Assembly: GCA_900539095.1 (NCBI GenBank)
Contig: UQAR01000021.1
Location: 1 to 29,068 of the forward strand
From: an uncultured Ruminococcus sp.
GTDB lineage: Bacteria > Bacillota > Clostridia > Oscillospirales > Ruminococcaceae
Reading direction: 5' to 3'
Length of the DNA: 29,068 bases
In this document: positions 5,172 through 13,169 of the stretch, one piece after another
Position numbering within the stretch: the stretch's first letter is position 1
Layout: each line of letters starts with the position of its first letter
Notes under the pieces: model-generated
The model's input: the letters and a program-made list of their open reading frames with translations, nothing else
Databases searched by the model: none
What the model was told of the DNA's origin: nothing
Program-made: the position numbers and the translations under genes

Positions 5172-7973
5172 TTATTTCTTTGTCGTCACGCTCTTAGCAG
5201 CTGACCATGAACCATAGTATCTTGTTCCGTTCACATCAGTGTAAGTTCTAACTCTTACATAGTATTTCTTCTTAGCCTTGAGCTTTGAGTACGTTGCCTT
5301 TGAAGTCTTTTTGTTCTTTACAGTCTTTTTAGTCGCACCCTTGAAGGACGAATTTGTGCTGTACTGTATCTCGTAACCTGTGCCGGAATCCTTCTGTGCC
5401 CAGTTTACTGTAAAGCCCTTTGACTTGGCTTTAAGGCTCTTTATCTTCTGCTTTGCAGGGTTTATCTTGAAGGTCTTCGTGATAACGCCGCCGTATGTGC
5501 CTTTGCCCTTAATGGTGACCTTAGCAGTGCCGACCTTCTTGTTGTTCAAGTAGGAGATCGTGTAGTTCTTGCCGTTTTTCAGGACCTTGCCGTTGTATGT
5601 GACCTTGATGCTCTGCTTGATAGCCTTGCCTGTGTAGGACTTGGTCTTTATACCGCTTATCTTTGCCTTTTTGAAATTGGTCTTTGCGGTGGTGATAGAC
5701 TTAACGTTAGACCAGTTGCCGTAGTAAACTTCACCGTTCACGTTTGTGTATGAACGTACACGAACATAGTATTTTTTGCCGCTCTTGAGCTTGCTGACAG
5801 TCAGAGTATCAGGCTTGTTTGCTGTGAGTTTCTTTGTTACCGCACCTGACATTGATGAGCTTGTGCTGTACTGAACTTCGTAGCCTGTTGCAGAACCTTT
5901 CTGTACCCAGTCTACAAAGAATCCCTTGTATCTTGTTTCTAGTTTCTGAATGGACTGCTTAGCAGGATAGATCTTGAAATTCTTTGCAATAGTGCCTGCG
6001 TAGTCGCCCTTACCGGTTATAGTCACGATACCAAGACCAACATTCTTGTTGTTTGAGTATGAAACAGTGTAATCAACGCCGTTTTTGAGCGTCTTGCCGT
6101 TCAGAGTAACAGTTACGGAAGGAGTCTTAGCTGTGTTGTCGAAAATGTAGCTGCTTGTTGAAACGCTCACGCTTGCACCCTGAATGCTTATCATAGGAAG
6201 TGCAGGGATCTCGGCAGTTTCAAGGACTGTTTTGCAGACTTTACACTCCTTGTGCTTTGAACCCTTGACGTTTATCGCAGCGTTTTTGTCGATTATCCAG
6301 TCACTGGAAGTGTGCTCGTATCTGCCAATGGATTCACTAGATATTATTTCTCCACAAATAATGCATTTTTTCGCATTTTTTGTTTCAAAATAACATTTAT
6401 AAATTTCATTTTTCTTCACAAAATGAAATTCATCTTCTGGCACATGACCCGTCTTAGGTATGGATTCAGTTATCTTGTCATTGCAGTTTGCACAAGTCTT
6501 GGTCTTTACGCCGTCTTCAGTGCAGGTTGGCTCTTGAGTGATAGTTTCTATGTATGAGTGGGGCTTTCCATAGTGATAATGAATATTAGCATTTGTTAAC
6601 CACCAGTTCGATTCACCGATTTGGATTTTGTTCCAACTGCTTTTCGTGCCAGTGTAATAAACATCTTTTATTTTACCACATTCAGCAAAAGCATTATCCG
6701 AAATTGTGGTAACACTATCGGGTATTGTTATGTCAGTAATAAGTGAACATCTAAAGAATGCTCCGTTGCCAATGGTTTTCACATCTTTTGGTATTGTAAT
6801 TTTTTCTGTCGTTACTGAAACTGATATTAATATACCATTTACTATTACATATTCTCCGCTTTGTTGTTTTAACCAGATAGTATTATTAAAAGCGTTATAT
6901 CCAATATTAATAACACTACTCGGAATTGATACATTTGCAAGATTTTTGCAATTTTCAAATGCCTTGTAATCAATATTTAAAACGCCCTCAGAGATAGCAA
7001 CACTTTCAAGATTTGTACAACCACTAAATGCACATGCTCCAATGTTACTTACACTACCAGGAATGGAAACAGTGGTAAGATTCCAGCAGTCACTAAAAGC
7101 ACTATCGTCAATAGAATTAACAGTATCAGGAATTATTATACTTTCAAGTTCGCTACAACCTGAAAAGGCACCATTTCCAATGTATGCTACGCTTTTGGGA
7201 ATTGTTACTTTTTTTAAATTGTTATTACCATTAAATGCATTATCTCCGATGCTGGTTACATTATCAGGAATTGTAACTTCGACTATGTTACGATTCGAAT
7301 AGATTAATATGTTATTTACTATAACGAGAGAATTGTTTTCAAGTTGTTCATTTATCCATAATGTGTTTTCAAATGCATTACCACCAATGCTTATAACATT
7401 ATTTGGGATGGATATATTTTCAAGGTTTGTGCATCCCTCAAATGCACAGCCTTTGATGACTGTAACGCTATCGGGGATAGTTAATTCTTTAAGATTTGTA
7501 CAATTTGCAAACGCAGAACTACCTATACTTGTTACACTATTAGGGATATCAACAGACAAAAGTTTTTCACAACTTTCAAATGTATCGTCATTGATACTTG
7601 TAACACTATTAGGAATAGTAATACTTTCGATATCACTATATGAAAAAGCATATTCTTCAATATTGGTAACACTATTTGGTATAGATACACTCGCTATTTT
7701 GCAGTAAGCAAATGCTTTTTTTCCGATACTGGTAACTTCCTTATCTTCAATTTTAGAAGGGATAATCAAATTTGTGTCACTGCCGTTATATCGTACAATT
7801 TCAATCGTGCCGTCATTGAGAACTCTATACTCATAATCGCCGTCTGCATAATAGTCACCCGCAGTAGCAGATGCCACTAATTCATTCAAGATAGCATTAT
7901 TTTCAGTAGCAGGCAACGCAAACGTTCCGAATGTCAGCGATAACGCAAGAACTGTTGCTAATAGTTTCTTCAT
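5172..7973 (-). CDS. Secreted BspA-type leucine-rich-repeat protein with Fn3-like modules
   Basis: The 933-residue protein has a signal peptide (MKKLLATVLALSLTFGTFAL). Roughly fifteen BspA/TpLRR-type repeats of ~23 residues (pattern ...SIPNSVTSIGxxAFxxC...) span residues ~70-440. A cysteine-rich stretch follows at ~480-590, containing CTEDGVKTKTCANC, CIICG and CKVC pairs. Two near-identical C-terminal modules (~600-763 and ~770-933) each combine an MBG/YDG-like beta domain (KTLKNGVDYTVSY) with a fibronectin-type III-like domain (TGYEVQYST, KKYYVRVRSY). It is probably an extracellular adhesion or recognition protein. No LPXTG or dockerin is visible, so how it attaches is unknown. GGAG precedes the ATG by seven bases. 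It is a single-gene unit with its own promoter and terminator. Confidence 0.92.
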   Translation of the reverse strand: MKKLLATVLALSLTFGTFALPATENNAILNELVASATAGDYYADGDYEYRVLNDGTIEIVRYNGSDTNLIIPSKIEDKEVTSIGKKAFAYCKIASVSIPNSVTNIEEYAFSYSDIESITIPNSVTSINDDTFESCEKLLSVDIPNSVTSIGSSAFANCTNLKELTIPDSVTVIKGCAFEGCTNLENISIPNNVISIGGNAFENTLWINEQLENNSLVIVNNILIYSNRNIVEVTIPDNVTSIGDNAFNGNNNLKKVTIPKSVAYIGNGAFSGCSELESIIIPDTVNSIDDSAFSDCWNLTTVSIPGSVSNIGACAFSGCTNLESVAISEGVLNIDYKAFENCKNLANVSIPSSVINIGYNAFNNTIWLKQQSGEYVIVNGILISVSVTTEKITIPKDVKTIGNGAFFRCSLITDITIPDSVTTISDNAFAECGKIKDVYYTGTKSSWNKIQIGESNWWLTNANIHYHYGKPHSYIETITQEPTCTEDGVKTKTCANCNDKITESIPKTGHVPEDEFHFVKKNEIYKCYFETKNAKKCIICGEIISSESIGRYEHTSSDWIIDKNAAINVKGSKHKECKVCKTVLETAEIPALPMISIQGASVSVSTSSYIFDNTAKTPSVTVTLNGKTLKNGVDYTVSYSNNKNVGLGIVTITGKGDYAGTIAKNFKIYPAKQSIQKLETRYKGFFVDWVQKGSATGYEVQYSTSSSMSGAVTKKLTANKPDTLTVSKLKSGKKYYVRVRSYTNVNGEVYYGNWSNVKSITTAKTNFKKAKISGIKTKSYTGKAIKQSIKVTYNGKVLKNGKNYTISYLNNKKVGTAKVTIKGKGTYGGVITKTFKINPAKQKIKSLKAKSKGFTVNWAQKDSGTGYEIQYSTNSSFKGATKKTVKNKKTSKATYSKLKAKKKYYVRVRTYTDVNGTRYYGSWSAAKSVTTKK

Positions 7974-8027
7974 AAGATCACTCCATTTCTAAATTTAATG
8001 CCATAATGCATTATTTTTTCATTTATG

Positions 8028-8058
8028 ATTATACCACTTTAATTCCAACTTTTGTTAA
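8028..8058 (-). promoter_or_regulatory. Promoter of the LRR protein gene
   Basis: On the minus strand, TGG-TATAAT (extended -10, 8028-8033) has TTAACA (8053-8058) 19 bases upstream. The gap of about 50 bases to the ATG at 7973 fits this gene. An inverted repeat TGTGACA...TGTCACA lies upstream at 8120-8150 and could be a regulator site. Confidence 0.6.
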
Positions 8059-8119
8059 GCTGGCTGCTTAGGATAACGATTACATTTTGTAAACAAAGTG
8101 TAAATTATGTAGCAGGAAG

Positions 8120-8150
8120 TGTGACACATATTTTGCACATTTCTGTCACA
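8120..8150. repeat. Inverted repeat upstream of the LRR promoter
   Basis: TGTGACA (8120-8126) and TGTCACA (8144-8150) are exact inverted copies with a 17-base gap. The pair sits ~60 bases upstream of the LRR -35 box, so it may bind a regulator. The rest of 8059-8203 shows no gene. Confidence 0.3.
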
Positions 8151-8203
8151 GCAAGATATTTACAAATGAAATTAAAGATACATGTACAATGTTATATTGG
8201 AAC

Positions 8204-8386
8204 TGAACTGACCCCCAAAAGTTAGACAAAGATTCAAAAGAAAATTTATGCAAAGCGACTAAGAGGAATCTTGGTCGCTTTTGTTATGCAGCTTCCTGTC
8301 TGAAATCTATAGGAGATAGACCATTAAGCTTAAGCTTGATGCGTTTGTTGTTGTACCATTCTATGTATTCATGAAGTAATCCTGTA
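8204..8386 (-). mobile_element. IS3-family (IS150-type) remnant, right end
   Basis: Minus-strand bases 8386-8284 encode the end of an OrfB/integrase-type transposase: LLHEYIEWYNNKRIKLKLNG, then LSPIDFRQEAA and a stop. The YI-x-YYN-x-x-RI...G-x-SP motif is the usual IS3-family C-terminus. Downstream are a hairpin (8252-8281) and a terminal repeat starting TGAACTGACCCCCAAAAG at 8204, typical of IS150-group ends. The rest of the element is missing, cut where the second IS3 remnant begins. Confidence 0.8.
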
Positions 8387-8395
8387 TAATAAAAC

Positions 8396-8424
8396 TTGAC
8401 ACATAAAAACAATCAAAGTATAAT
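8396..8424 (+). promoter_or_regulatory. Consensus promoter of the second IS3 remnant
   Basis: TTGACA (8396-8401), 17 bases, TATAAT (8419-8424) is an exact sigma-A consensus. It drives orfA and lies at the junction between the two IS remnants. Confidence 0.8.
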
Positions 8425-8447
8425 AAAAACAAAGGAGTGTGTCATCA

Positions 8448-8786
8448 ATGGGAACAGGAAAACAATATGATGAAGAGTTTAAAAAGCAGGCAATAAAGCT
8501 CGCAAAGGAGATTGGCACCAAGGCAGCAGCAGATGAGCTGTGCATCCCCAAAGGAACGCTAGTGACGTGGTTGAAAAAGGCGCGGATCGGGGAAATAGAC
8601 ACAGGTGCAGGCTCACGTACACCAGGAGAGTCACTTACTATCGCACAGCAGCTTCAGGCAGCAAACAAGCGGATCAAAGAGCTTGAAAAGAAAAACCGTG
8701 AGCTTGAAGAGCTTAATGAATTTCTGGAGGAAACATCTGCTTTTTTCGCCGTGAACCGTCGGAAGTCAGGAAAGAAGAACGGTTAA
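8448..8786 (+). CDS. IS3-family transposase OrfA (HTH)
   Basis: This 112-residue protein begins MGTGKQYDEEFKKQAIKLAK, the HTH_Tnp_1 helix-turn-helix of IS3-family OrfA proteins (KAAADELCIPKGTLVTWLKK). A leucine-zipper-like coiled coil follows (LQAANKRIKELEKKNRELEE). ATG at 8448 is preferred over GTG at 8439 because AGGAG (8433-8437) lies ten bases before it. OrfA binds the IS ends and joins OrfB by -1 frameshifting. The matching slippery site T-TTT-TTC is at 8741-8747 in the right register. OrfA is intact but OrfB is cut short, so the element cannot move by itself. Confidence 0.85.
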   Translation: MGTGKQYDEEFKKQAIKLAKEIGTKAAADELCIPKGTLVTWLKKARIGEIDTGAGSRTPGESLTIAQQLQAANKRIKELEKKNRELEELNEFLEETSAFFAVNRRKSGKKNG

Positions 8787-9040
8787 GGTTCATTTCCCAA
8801 AAGACAGATGACGGTAGAATCACAGGAAGGATCAGTTTTTACTGCAAGGCTTTGGTGGTTATAAGACAAGCATTTTATGATCATCTCAGCCATAAAAACG
8901 CCCCCTGGAAGTATCAGGCACTTGCAGATGAAATGATGAAGATCCACGAAGAAGACCAATATAATGATTGTGTTGTACTTGACTTGACAATCTATCTTAT
9001 TTATTGCGATACTCACAAAGCTCGTGCAGCATTGCCTTAG
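8741..9040 (+). pseudogene. IS3-family OrfB fragment
   Basis: In the -1 frame from the slippery site 8741-8747 the sequence reads FISQKTDDGRITGRISFYCK then FYDHLSHKNAPWKYQALADE and ends EEDQYNDC near 8971. This is the N-terminal part of IS3-family OrfB (HTH_21 region before the rve/DDE domain). Homology stops at ~8973, and the frame runs on through unrelated codons to TAG at 9038-9040. The whole catalytic DDE domain is missing. The break lies about 60 bases before the end of the antiporter gene. Confidence 0.8.
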
Positions 9041-10236
9041 TTTTCATGCACGAGGAGTTTTTTGTAGCTGCGGTCAATGCCTATCGCACCAAGGGGAGCG
9101 GTGATAAGTATTGCAAGAACAGCCACGGAGAGCACTATCTTTCCGCAGGGCAGCCCAAGGGACAAAGGCACTGAGCCGATAGCAGCCTGAACAGTCGCCT
9201 TAGGCATATATGCGGTGACGCAGAAAAGCTTTTCTTTCAGGTTCAGACCAGTGCCCAGCAGGCAAATCCATACGCCCACGGCTCTGAACACAAGAGCACA
9301 GAATATAAGCAGAACTGCCGCCGCACCTGCCGTGAGCGTGTAGCGGATATCCACAGCCGCACCCACAAGAACAAAGAGCACAGCCTCGGCAGCTATCCAA
9401 AGCTTGCCGAACTTTTCTGAAAGCCTCGCAGACACTTTTTTGTCGGCTTTTATCTTTATCACGCAGGACATTGCCACAACTGCAAGAAGTCCTGATACTG
9501 CCACATAAGGCTTGACAAAGGTCTCCACTGACATGAGCAGGAACGCAAGTCCCAAAATAGCAATGACTTTAGTGCTGTTTCTTATTTTGTGACCCTTGCG
9601 GTAGGATATCTCAAAAATATAGAAAAGCACAAACCCCGACAGTGAACCAAGGAGCACGCCGAGAATTATGGACACCGGTATATTAAGAAAATCCGCCGCT
9701 CTTGCAGAGCCGCCCTGAGCCATTGTGACAAAAGTCGAAAACAGCACGATAACGAAAATATCATCGCATGACGCACCTGCTAGTATCATTTGCGGTATGC
9801 TTTTTTCAGTGCCGTATTTTTCTTCCATGAGCTTTACCATTCTCGGCACTACCACCGCAGGGGATACCGCACCGAGCACTGCTCCCATAACGGCAGCCTC
9901 AGTGTGGTTTATCCCCAACAGCAGCGGTGCAAGAAGAAAATATCCAAGTATCTCAAAGCTTGCAGGCACGAATGACATCATGACCGCAGGTCTGCCCACC
10001 TTTTTCAGGTCAGACAGGTTCAGGGAAAGTCCTGCTTTTATAAGGATTATGATAAGTGCGATCTGCCGCAGCTCTGAGGATATCCCAAGAATCTTAGGGT
10101 CGAGCAGGTCAAGAACGTAAGTGCCTGTGAGAATGCCCGTTGCAAGCATACCGATTATCCTAGGCAGACCGATAGCCTGAAAAATAGCTGCCGCCGATAA
10201 TCCCACAAGAAAAATTACAGCCAGTGAAAGCAACAT
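9037..10236 (-). CDS. CPA-family cation:proton antiporter
   Basis: This 399-residue, strongly hydrophobic protein has about 12 membrane segments and the Na+/H+ exchanger fold: IGLPRIIGMLATGILTG at ~22-38, MGAVLGAVSPAVVVPRM at ~117-133 and an Asp pair in GASCDDIFVIV (D158, D159). The Asp pair is typical of CPA2-type, electrogenic exchangers. The start ATG at 10236 has GGGAGG seven bases upstream; the open frame back to 10371 is leader RNA, not protein. The gene has its own promoter, a riboswitch-like leader and terminator, and follows the ABC operon. Fluoride riboswitches are known upstream of some antiporters, so a role in coping with fluoride or linked ion stress is likely here. The exact ion is unknown. 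Confidence 0.88.
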   Translation of the reverse strand: MLLSLAVIFLVGLSAAAIFQAIGLPRIIGMLATGILTGTYVLDLLDPKILGISSELRQIALIIILIKAGLSLNLSDLKKVGRPAVMMSFVPASFEILGYFLLAPLLLGINHTEAAVMGAVLGAVSPAVVVPRMVKLMEEKYGTEKSIPQMILAGASCDDIFVIVLFSTFVTMAQGGSARAADFLNIPVSIILGVLLGSLSGFVLFYIFEISYRKGHKIRNSTKVIAILGLAFLLMSVETFVKPYVAVSGLLAVVAMSCVIKIKADKKVSARLSEKFGKLWIAAEAVLFVLVGAAVDIRYTLTAGAAAVLLIFCALVFRAVGVWICLLGTGLNLKEKLFCVTAYMPKATVQAAIGSVPLSLGLPCGKIVLSVAVLAILITAPLGAIGIDRSYKKLLVHEN

Positions 10237-10249
10237 AAAAATACCTCCC

Positions 10250-10298
10250 AAAATCAAAAAAGCTGACAACTCCTGCGTAAAAACAGAAGTCATCAGCT
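10250..10298 (-). terminator. Leader terminator (expression platform)
   Basis: On the minus strand AGCTGATGACTTCTG pairs with CAGGAGTTGTCAGCT (wobbles allowed) and is followed by TTTTTTGATTTT. It lies before the antiporter ribosome site, so it controls read-through. Its 5' arm is the last part of the predicted fluoride aptamer, so the two structures exclude each other. Confidence 0.85.
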
Positions 10299-10341
10299 TA
10301 ATAAGCGGTTTAGGTTTCCCAGGGGAGAACATCATTCCCCG
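10283..10341 (-). promoter_or_regulatory. Fluoride riboswitch (crcB motif)
   Basis: On the minus strand the leader reads GGGGAATGATGTTCTCCCC, a short GGGAAACC insert, AAACCGCTT, a loop, then AAGCTGATGACTTCTG. This matches the crcB/fluoride aptamer layout: a first stem with an AUG-A-x-G loop, the AAACxGC segment, the second stem, and GCUGAUG-x-C-x-x-CU at the 3' end. The loop and the 3' end can pair as the expected pseudoknot (GAUGUU with GACUUC, one mismatch). The 3' part is shared with the terminator, so fluoride binding should allow transcription. The call is from motif recall, not a covariance search. Confidence 0.85.
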
Positions 10342-10361
10342 ATATGAGATTTTACTACTGT

Positions 10362-10390
10362 ATTTTACCACATTGCCGTGATAATGTCAA
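10362..10390 (-). promoter_or_regulatory. Promoter of the riboswitch-antiporter unit
   Basis: Minus-strand TTGACA (10385-10390), 17 bases, TAAAAT (10362-10367). The start would be near 10355, just before the aptamer. The -35 box begins only five bases after the ABC gene stop. Confidence 0.8.
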
Positions 10391-10394
10391 GTGC

Positions 10395-12575
10395 TTAACA
10401 GGTCTGCGGCTGAACTTTTTTCATCTTTGTGGTCTGACGCTGTGCCATAACAAGCTTGTAGTAAACGCCTTTTTTCTTCATGAGTTCAGCGTGTGTGCCA
10501 AACTCTGCAAGCCTGCCCTTGTCAAGAACTATGAGCCTGTCGGCGTTGCTGAGGGTGGAAAGCCTGTGAGCAATGGCAATGGTGGTCCTGCCCTTTGTTA
10601 GCTTGCCTAAAGCGTCTTGTATCTGCTTTTCTGTCTGTGTGTCAAGAGATGCAGTCGCTTCGTCCAGTATCATTATCTTAGGATCATGGAGTATCGCTCT
10701 CGCAATGGCGATACGCTGGCGTTCGCCGCCTGAAAGCTGATAGCCCTTGTTGCCCACACGGGTGTTGTATCCGTCAGGGAGCTTTGTGATAAAGTCATGT
10801 GCGTTTGCCACCTTCGCCGCCTTTATTACTTCTTCAAAGGTAGCGTCAGGCTTTGCATATGCAATGTTTTCAAGAACATTTCCGTCAAAGAGGAATGTTT
10901 CCTGCAACACCACGCCCACCTGTGAACGCAAACTGTGCTGTGCGATATCCTTTATGTTCACGCCATCAATGCGTATTTCTCCCTGTGTGCAGTCATAAAG
11001 CCTGAGAATAAGATTTATCATTGTAGATTTTCCCACGCCTGAGTGACCAACAATGCCTATCATTTCGCCTTTATTTATCTTGCAGGTTATGTCTTTTAGC
11101 ACTGGATTATATACCTTGTAGCCGAAATATACGCCGTCAAATTCTATATCGCCCTTGATGTCAAGGTCAACAGGGTCATCGCAGTCACGGACGTCGGTTT
11201 CCTCGTCCAGTATCTCAAAGACCTTGCCTGCGGAAACTGAGGTGTCCGCAAGATTTCTCGGTATCTGTATAAGCCAGCGTATAGGCTCGTAAAGCATCGC
11301 AACATAGGTGGTGAACTGTATAAGCTGACCTAATGTCATGGTGTGGTCAAGAATCATGTTTCCGCCGAAATACAGCACAAAGAAGTTGCCTATGGTGAGT
11401 ATAAATTCTGATGCCGGTATGGTGAGATACCACATCATTTCTGCACGAACGCAGCTTTTCGCCCAGCGTTCAGAGCACTGGTTGTAACGCTGTATCTCCC
11501 TTACTTCGTTGCCGTAGGATTTTACAACCCTTATGCCGTTTAAGATATCGTGCAAAGTTTCACCGTGAGAAACGCCGTTTTTCCAAACCTTTGTGTAGCG
11601 TATCGCCATGGCGTCAAAAAGCTTTTGCACTATTATGAAAACTATAGGCACAGGCAAAACGGTCATAAGAGCCAGCCGCCAGTCCATGACAAAAAGCAGT
11701 ATGCCTATTATCACAAGTGAGAGTATTTTAACAATGGCGTCTTTTCCGTTTGCGGTTATAAAGTCCTCAAGCTTTGCGGCGTCACTTGAAACACGGTTGA
11801 TAAGTTCGCCGGCAGTTCTTTTGGAGATAGAGTTCATTGAAAGCTGCTGCGACTTTTCAAATATCTCCTGCCTGAGATCACGACCCAAATTAAGTGCCAC
11901 CTTGAAACTGTTTTTCATGTTGAAAAACTCGAATACTCCTGCCAAAAGCAGCAGCGTGACGATAGTGATTATAACGCCTGCAAGCCCTGCCCAGTGAGTG
12001 TTTTTCGGCGTGACATACTTGTCGATTATAACTCGGTCAAGATATGGTGCAAGCACCCATATAAGTTCAGAAAGTATCGTGCATATGACTGCCGCTATAA
12101 AATATTTTTTGTATGGTGCAATGCGTTTTATCAGCTTGACCATTGTCTTGCCCTTGCCTGTGCAGTAGATACATTCCTTTGCACCCTCCAGCGGCAGACC
12201 GCATTTCGGGCAGACAGGCTCTTGTGTATCTGTTATTTCCATAAGAACGCCGGTTCTGAGGCAGTGGTCAAGAAGTTTCATAAGCTCTGCATATCTAAGG
12301 AACTGATCCTGTGAAAAGCCGCAGAAACATATTGTTTCGCCGTTTTTCAGCGTGCCCTGAGCCATTGAAGAGCCTATCTGCTGTCTGCACTCAAACTCAG
12401 AAAAATCTTGTATGCCATATTCAAGTATTATTTCACTGCCATTGTAGACATATATCTTTTCTTTTGTCACGCAGAAATGACCGTCCATTTTCTCGCCCTC
12501 ATGGGTGAAGTTCGCTGGCAGGGAATATATGATATCCGCCTTGGCGTTTTCAGGAAGAGAGGTTTTAAGATCCAT
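10395..12575 (-). CDS. ABC exporter with N-terminal zinc-ribbon extension (second half-transporter)
   Basis: In this 726-residue protein, residues 1-~115 form an uncharacterised domain, followed by a zinc ribbon (C122, C125, C135, C138). An ABC_membrane domain with six helices spans ~150-440 and an ATPase domain ~475-715. Walker A GHSGVGKST is at 510-518, signature LSGGERQR at 614-621, Walker B ILDEATAS with D638/E639, and H-loop H670. All catalytic residues are present. The N-terminal extension replaces the usual short leader of type-IV exporters. It is the last gene of a three-gene operon and probably pairs with the other ABC protein. The substrate is unknown. Its GGAG ribosome site sits in a hairpin (12580-12597). 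Confidence 0.92.
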   Translation of the reverse strand: MDLKTSLPENAKADIIYSLPANFTHEGEKMDGHFCVTKEKIYVYNGSEIILEYGIQDFSEFECRQQIGSSMAQGTLKNGETICFCGFSQDQFLRYAELMKLLDHCLRTGVLMEITDTQEPVCPKCGLPLEGAKECIYCTGKGKTMVKLIKRIAPYKKYFIAAVICTILSELIWVLAPYLDRVIIDKYVTPKNTHWAGLAGVIITIVTLLLLAGVFEFFNMKNSFKVALNLGRDLRQEIFEKSQQLSMNSISKRTAGELINRVSSDAAKLEDFITANGKDAIVKILSLVIIGILLFVMDWRLALMTVLPVPIVFIIVQKLFDAMAIRYTKVWKNGVSHGETLHDILNGIRVVKSYGNEVREIQRYNQCSERWAKSCVRAEMMWYLTIPASEFILTIGNFFVLYFGGNMILDHTMTLGQLIQFTTYVAMLYEPIRWLIQIPRNLADTSVSAGKVFEILDEETDVRDCDDPVDLDIKGDIEFDGVYFGYKVYNPVLKDITCKINKGEMIGIVGHSGVGKSTMINLILRLYDCTQGEIRIDGVNIKDIAQHSLRSQVGVVLQETFLFDGNVLENIAYAKPDATFEEVIKAAKVANAHDFITKLPDGYNTRVGNKGYQLSGGERQRIAIARAILHDPKIMILDEATASLDTQTEKQIQDALGKLTKGRTTIAIAHRLSTLSNADRLIVLDKGRLAEFGTHAELMKKKGVYYKLVMAQRQTTKMKKVQPQTC

Positions 12576-12579
12576 TTTT

Positions 12580-12617
12580 CACACTCCTTTCAGTGTGGTC
12601 TAACACCTTTTAGGTGT
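12580..12617 (-). promoter_or_regulatory. Tandem hairpins over the ABC ribosome site
   Basis: CACACT (12580-12585) and AGTGTG (12592-12597) form a 6-bp hairpin holding the AAAGGAG ribosome site of the downstream ABC gene partly in its loop. ACACCT/AGGTGT (12603-12617) forms a second one over the DUF1854 stop. They may tune translation of the last gene. No T-run follows. Confidence 0.4.
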
Positions 12618-13152
12618 ACATTTCAAGCACCTGACGGCTTTTTCTGTCAAGCTTGTGAATGTCAGGACAAAAATATTTGTTGCCGTCGGCGTCGTTGACG
12701 TAAAGATAATCATAGCCGATCATTCTGAAATTCTGATACCAGTCACGGATACAGATAGTTTTCTGTCCCGAAGTGGTGTCAGCCTTGACAAATATCGCAC
12801 CACGCATATTGTCTTTTATGCTGTAGACCTTTGTTATCTCAGGCATATAGTATTTGTATTCAAGATAGCTGTTAAGGAGCTTGTATTGCTCCTCGTCAAG
12901 CTCTGCCATATCTTTTATCACGCCTATCTCACGGAACTCTTTTTCGGAATTTTCGTATGAAAGGCTTATGTAGGTGGTCTTTGAATAAAACGGTGTGAGC
13001 CTTGTGGGGTTGACCTTGTGATAGACCTTGCCGTCATAATCAAGGGTGAGGAAACCGCTTTCTTCTTTTGCAAGGCGTATCTTTTTGCAGTCGAGCAATG
13101 TAAGCTTATCGACTTCATAGACCTCCTGCTCTGGGATATTGTTTTCAGCCAT
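12610..13152 (-). CDS. DUF1854 family protein
   Basis: The 180-residue soluble protein has no signal peptide or membrane segment. Recognisable parts are LTPFYSKTTYISL near residue 55-70, ELDEEQYKLLNSYLEYKYYM mid-way, GAIFVKADTTSGQKTICIRDW, and the end YVNDADGNKYFCPDIHKLDR with SR-x-x-LEMY. This fits the DUF1854 family, whose members tend to sit beside ABC exporter genes. ATG at 13152 is chosen over ATG 13161 because GGAG is immediately next to the earlier codon but nine bases before the later one. It lies 17 bases after one ABC gene and 34 before the other, so it is probably an accessory part of the transporter. Function is unknown. Confidence 0.75.
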   Translation of the reverse strand: MAENNIPEQEVYEVDKLTLLDCKKIRLAKEESGFLTLDYDGKVYHKVNPTRLTPFYSKTTYISLSYENSEKEFREIGVIKDMAELDEEQYKLLNSYLEYKYYMPEITKVYSIKDNMRGAIFVKADTTSGQKTICIRDWYQNFRMIGYDYLYVNDADGNKYFCPDIHKLDRKSRQVLEMYT

Positions 13153-13169
13153 TATGTTCATCTCCTTAC

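Noticed and set aside
6184..7707. Several plus-strand ORFs opposite the LRR gene
   Set aside because: They mirror the repetitive LRR codons, lack ribosome sites and have no recognisable domains.
8120..8150. CRP-type binding site (TGTGA...TCACA)
   Set aside because: The 17-base gap between arms is far longer than the 6-8 bases of CRP/FNR sites, so only a generic inverted repeat is reported.
9021..9054. CTCGTGCA...TGCACGAG hairpin followed by GTTTTTT as a plus-strand terminator
   Set aside because: The 3' arm and T-run are codons of the antiporter gene, and no functional plus-strand gene ends here. The pairing is probably chance.
10236..10371. Extended N-terminus of the antiporter (45 extra residues)
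   Set aside because: This stretch is the riboswitch and terminator. The ATG at 10236 has a GGGAGG site and begins the first membrane helix.
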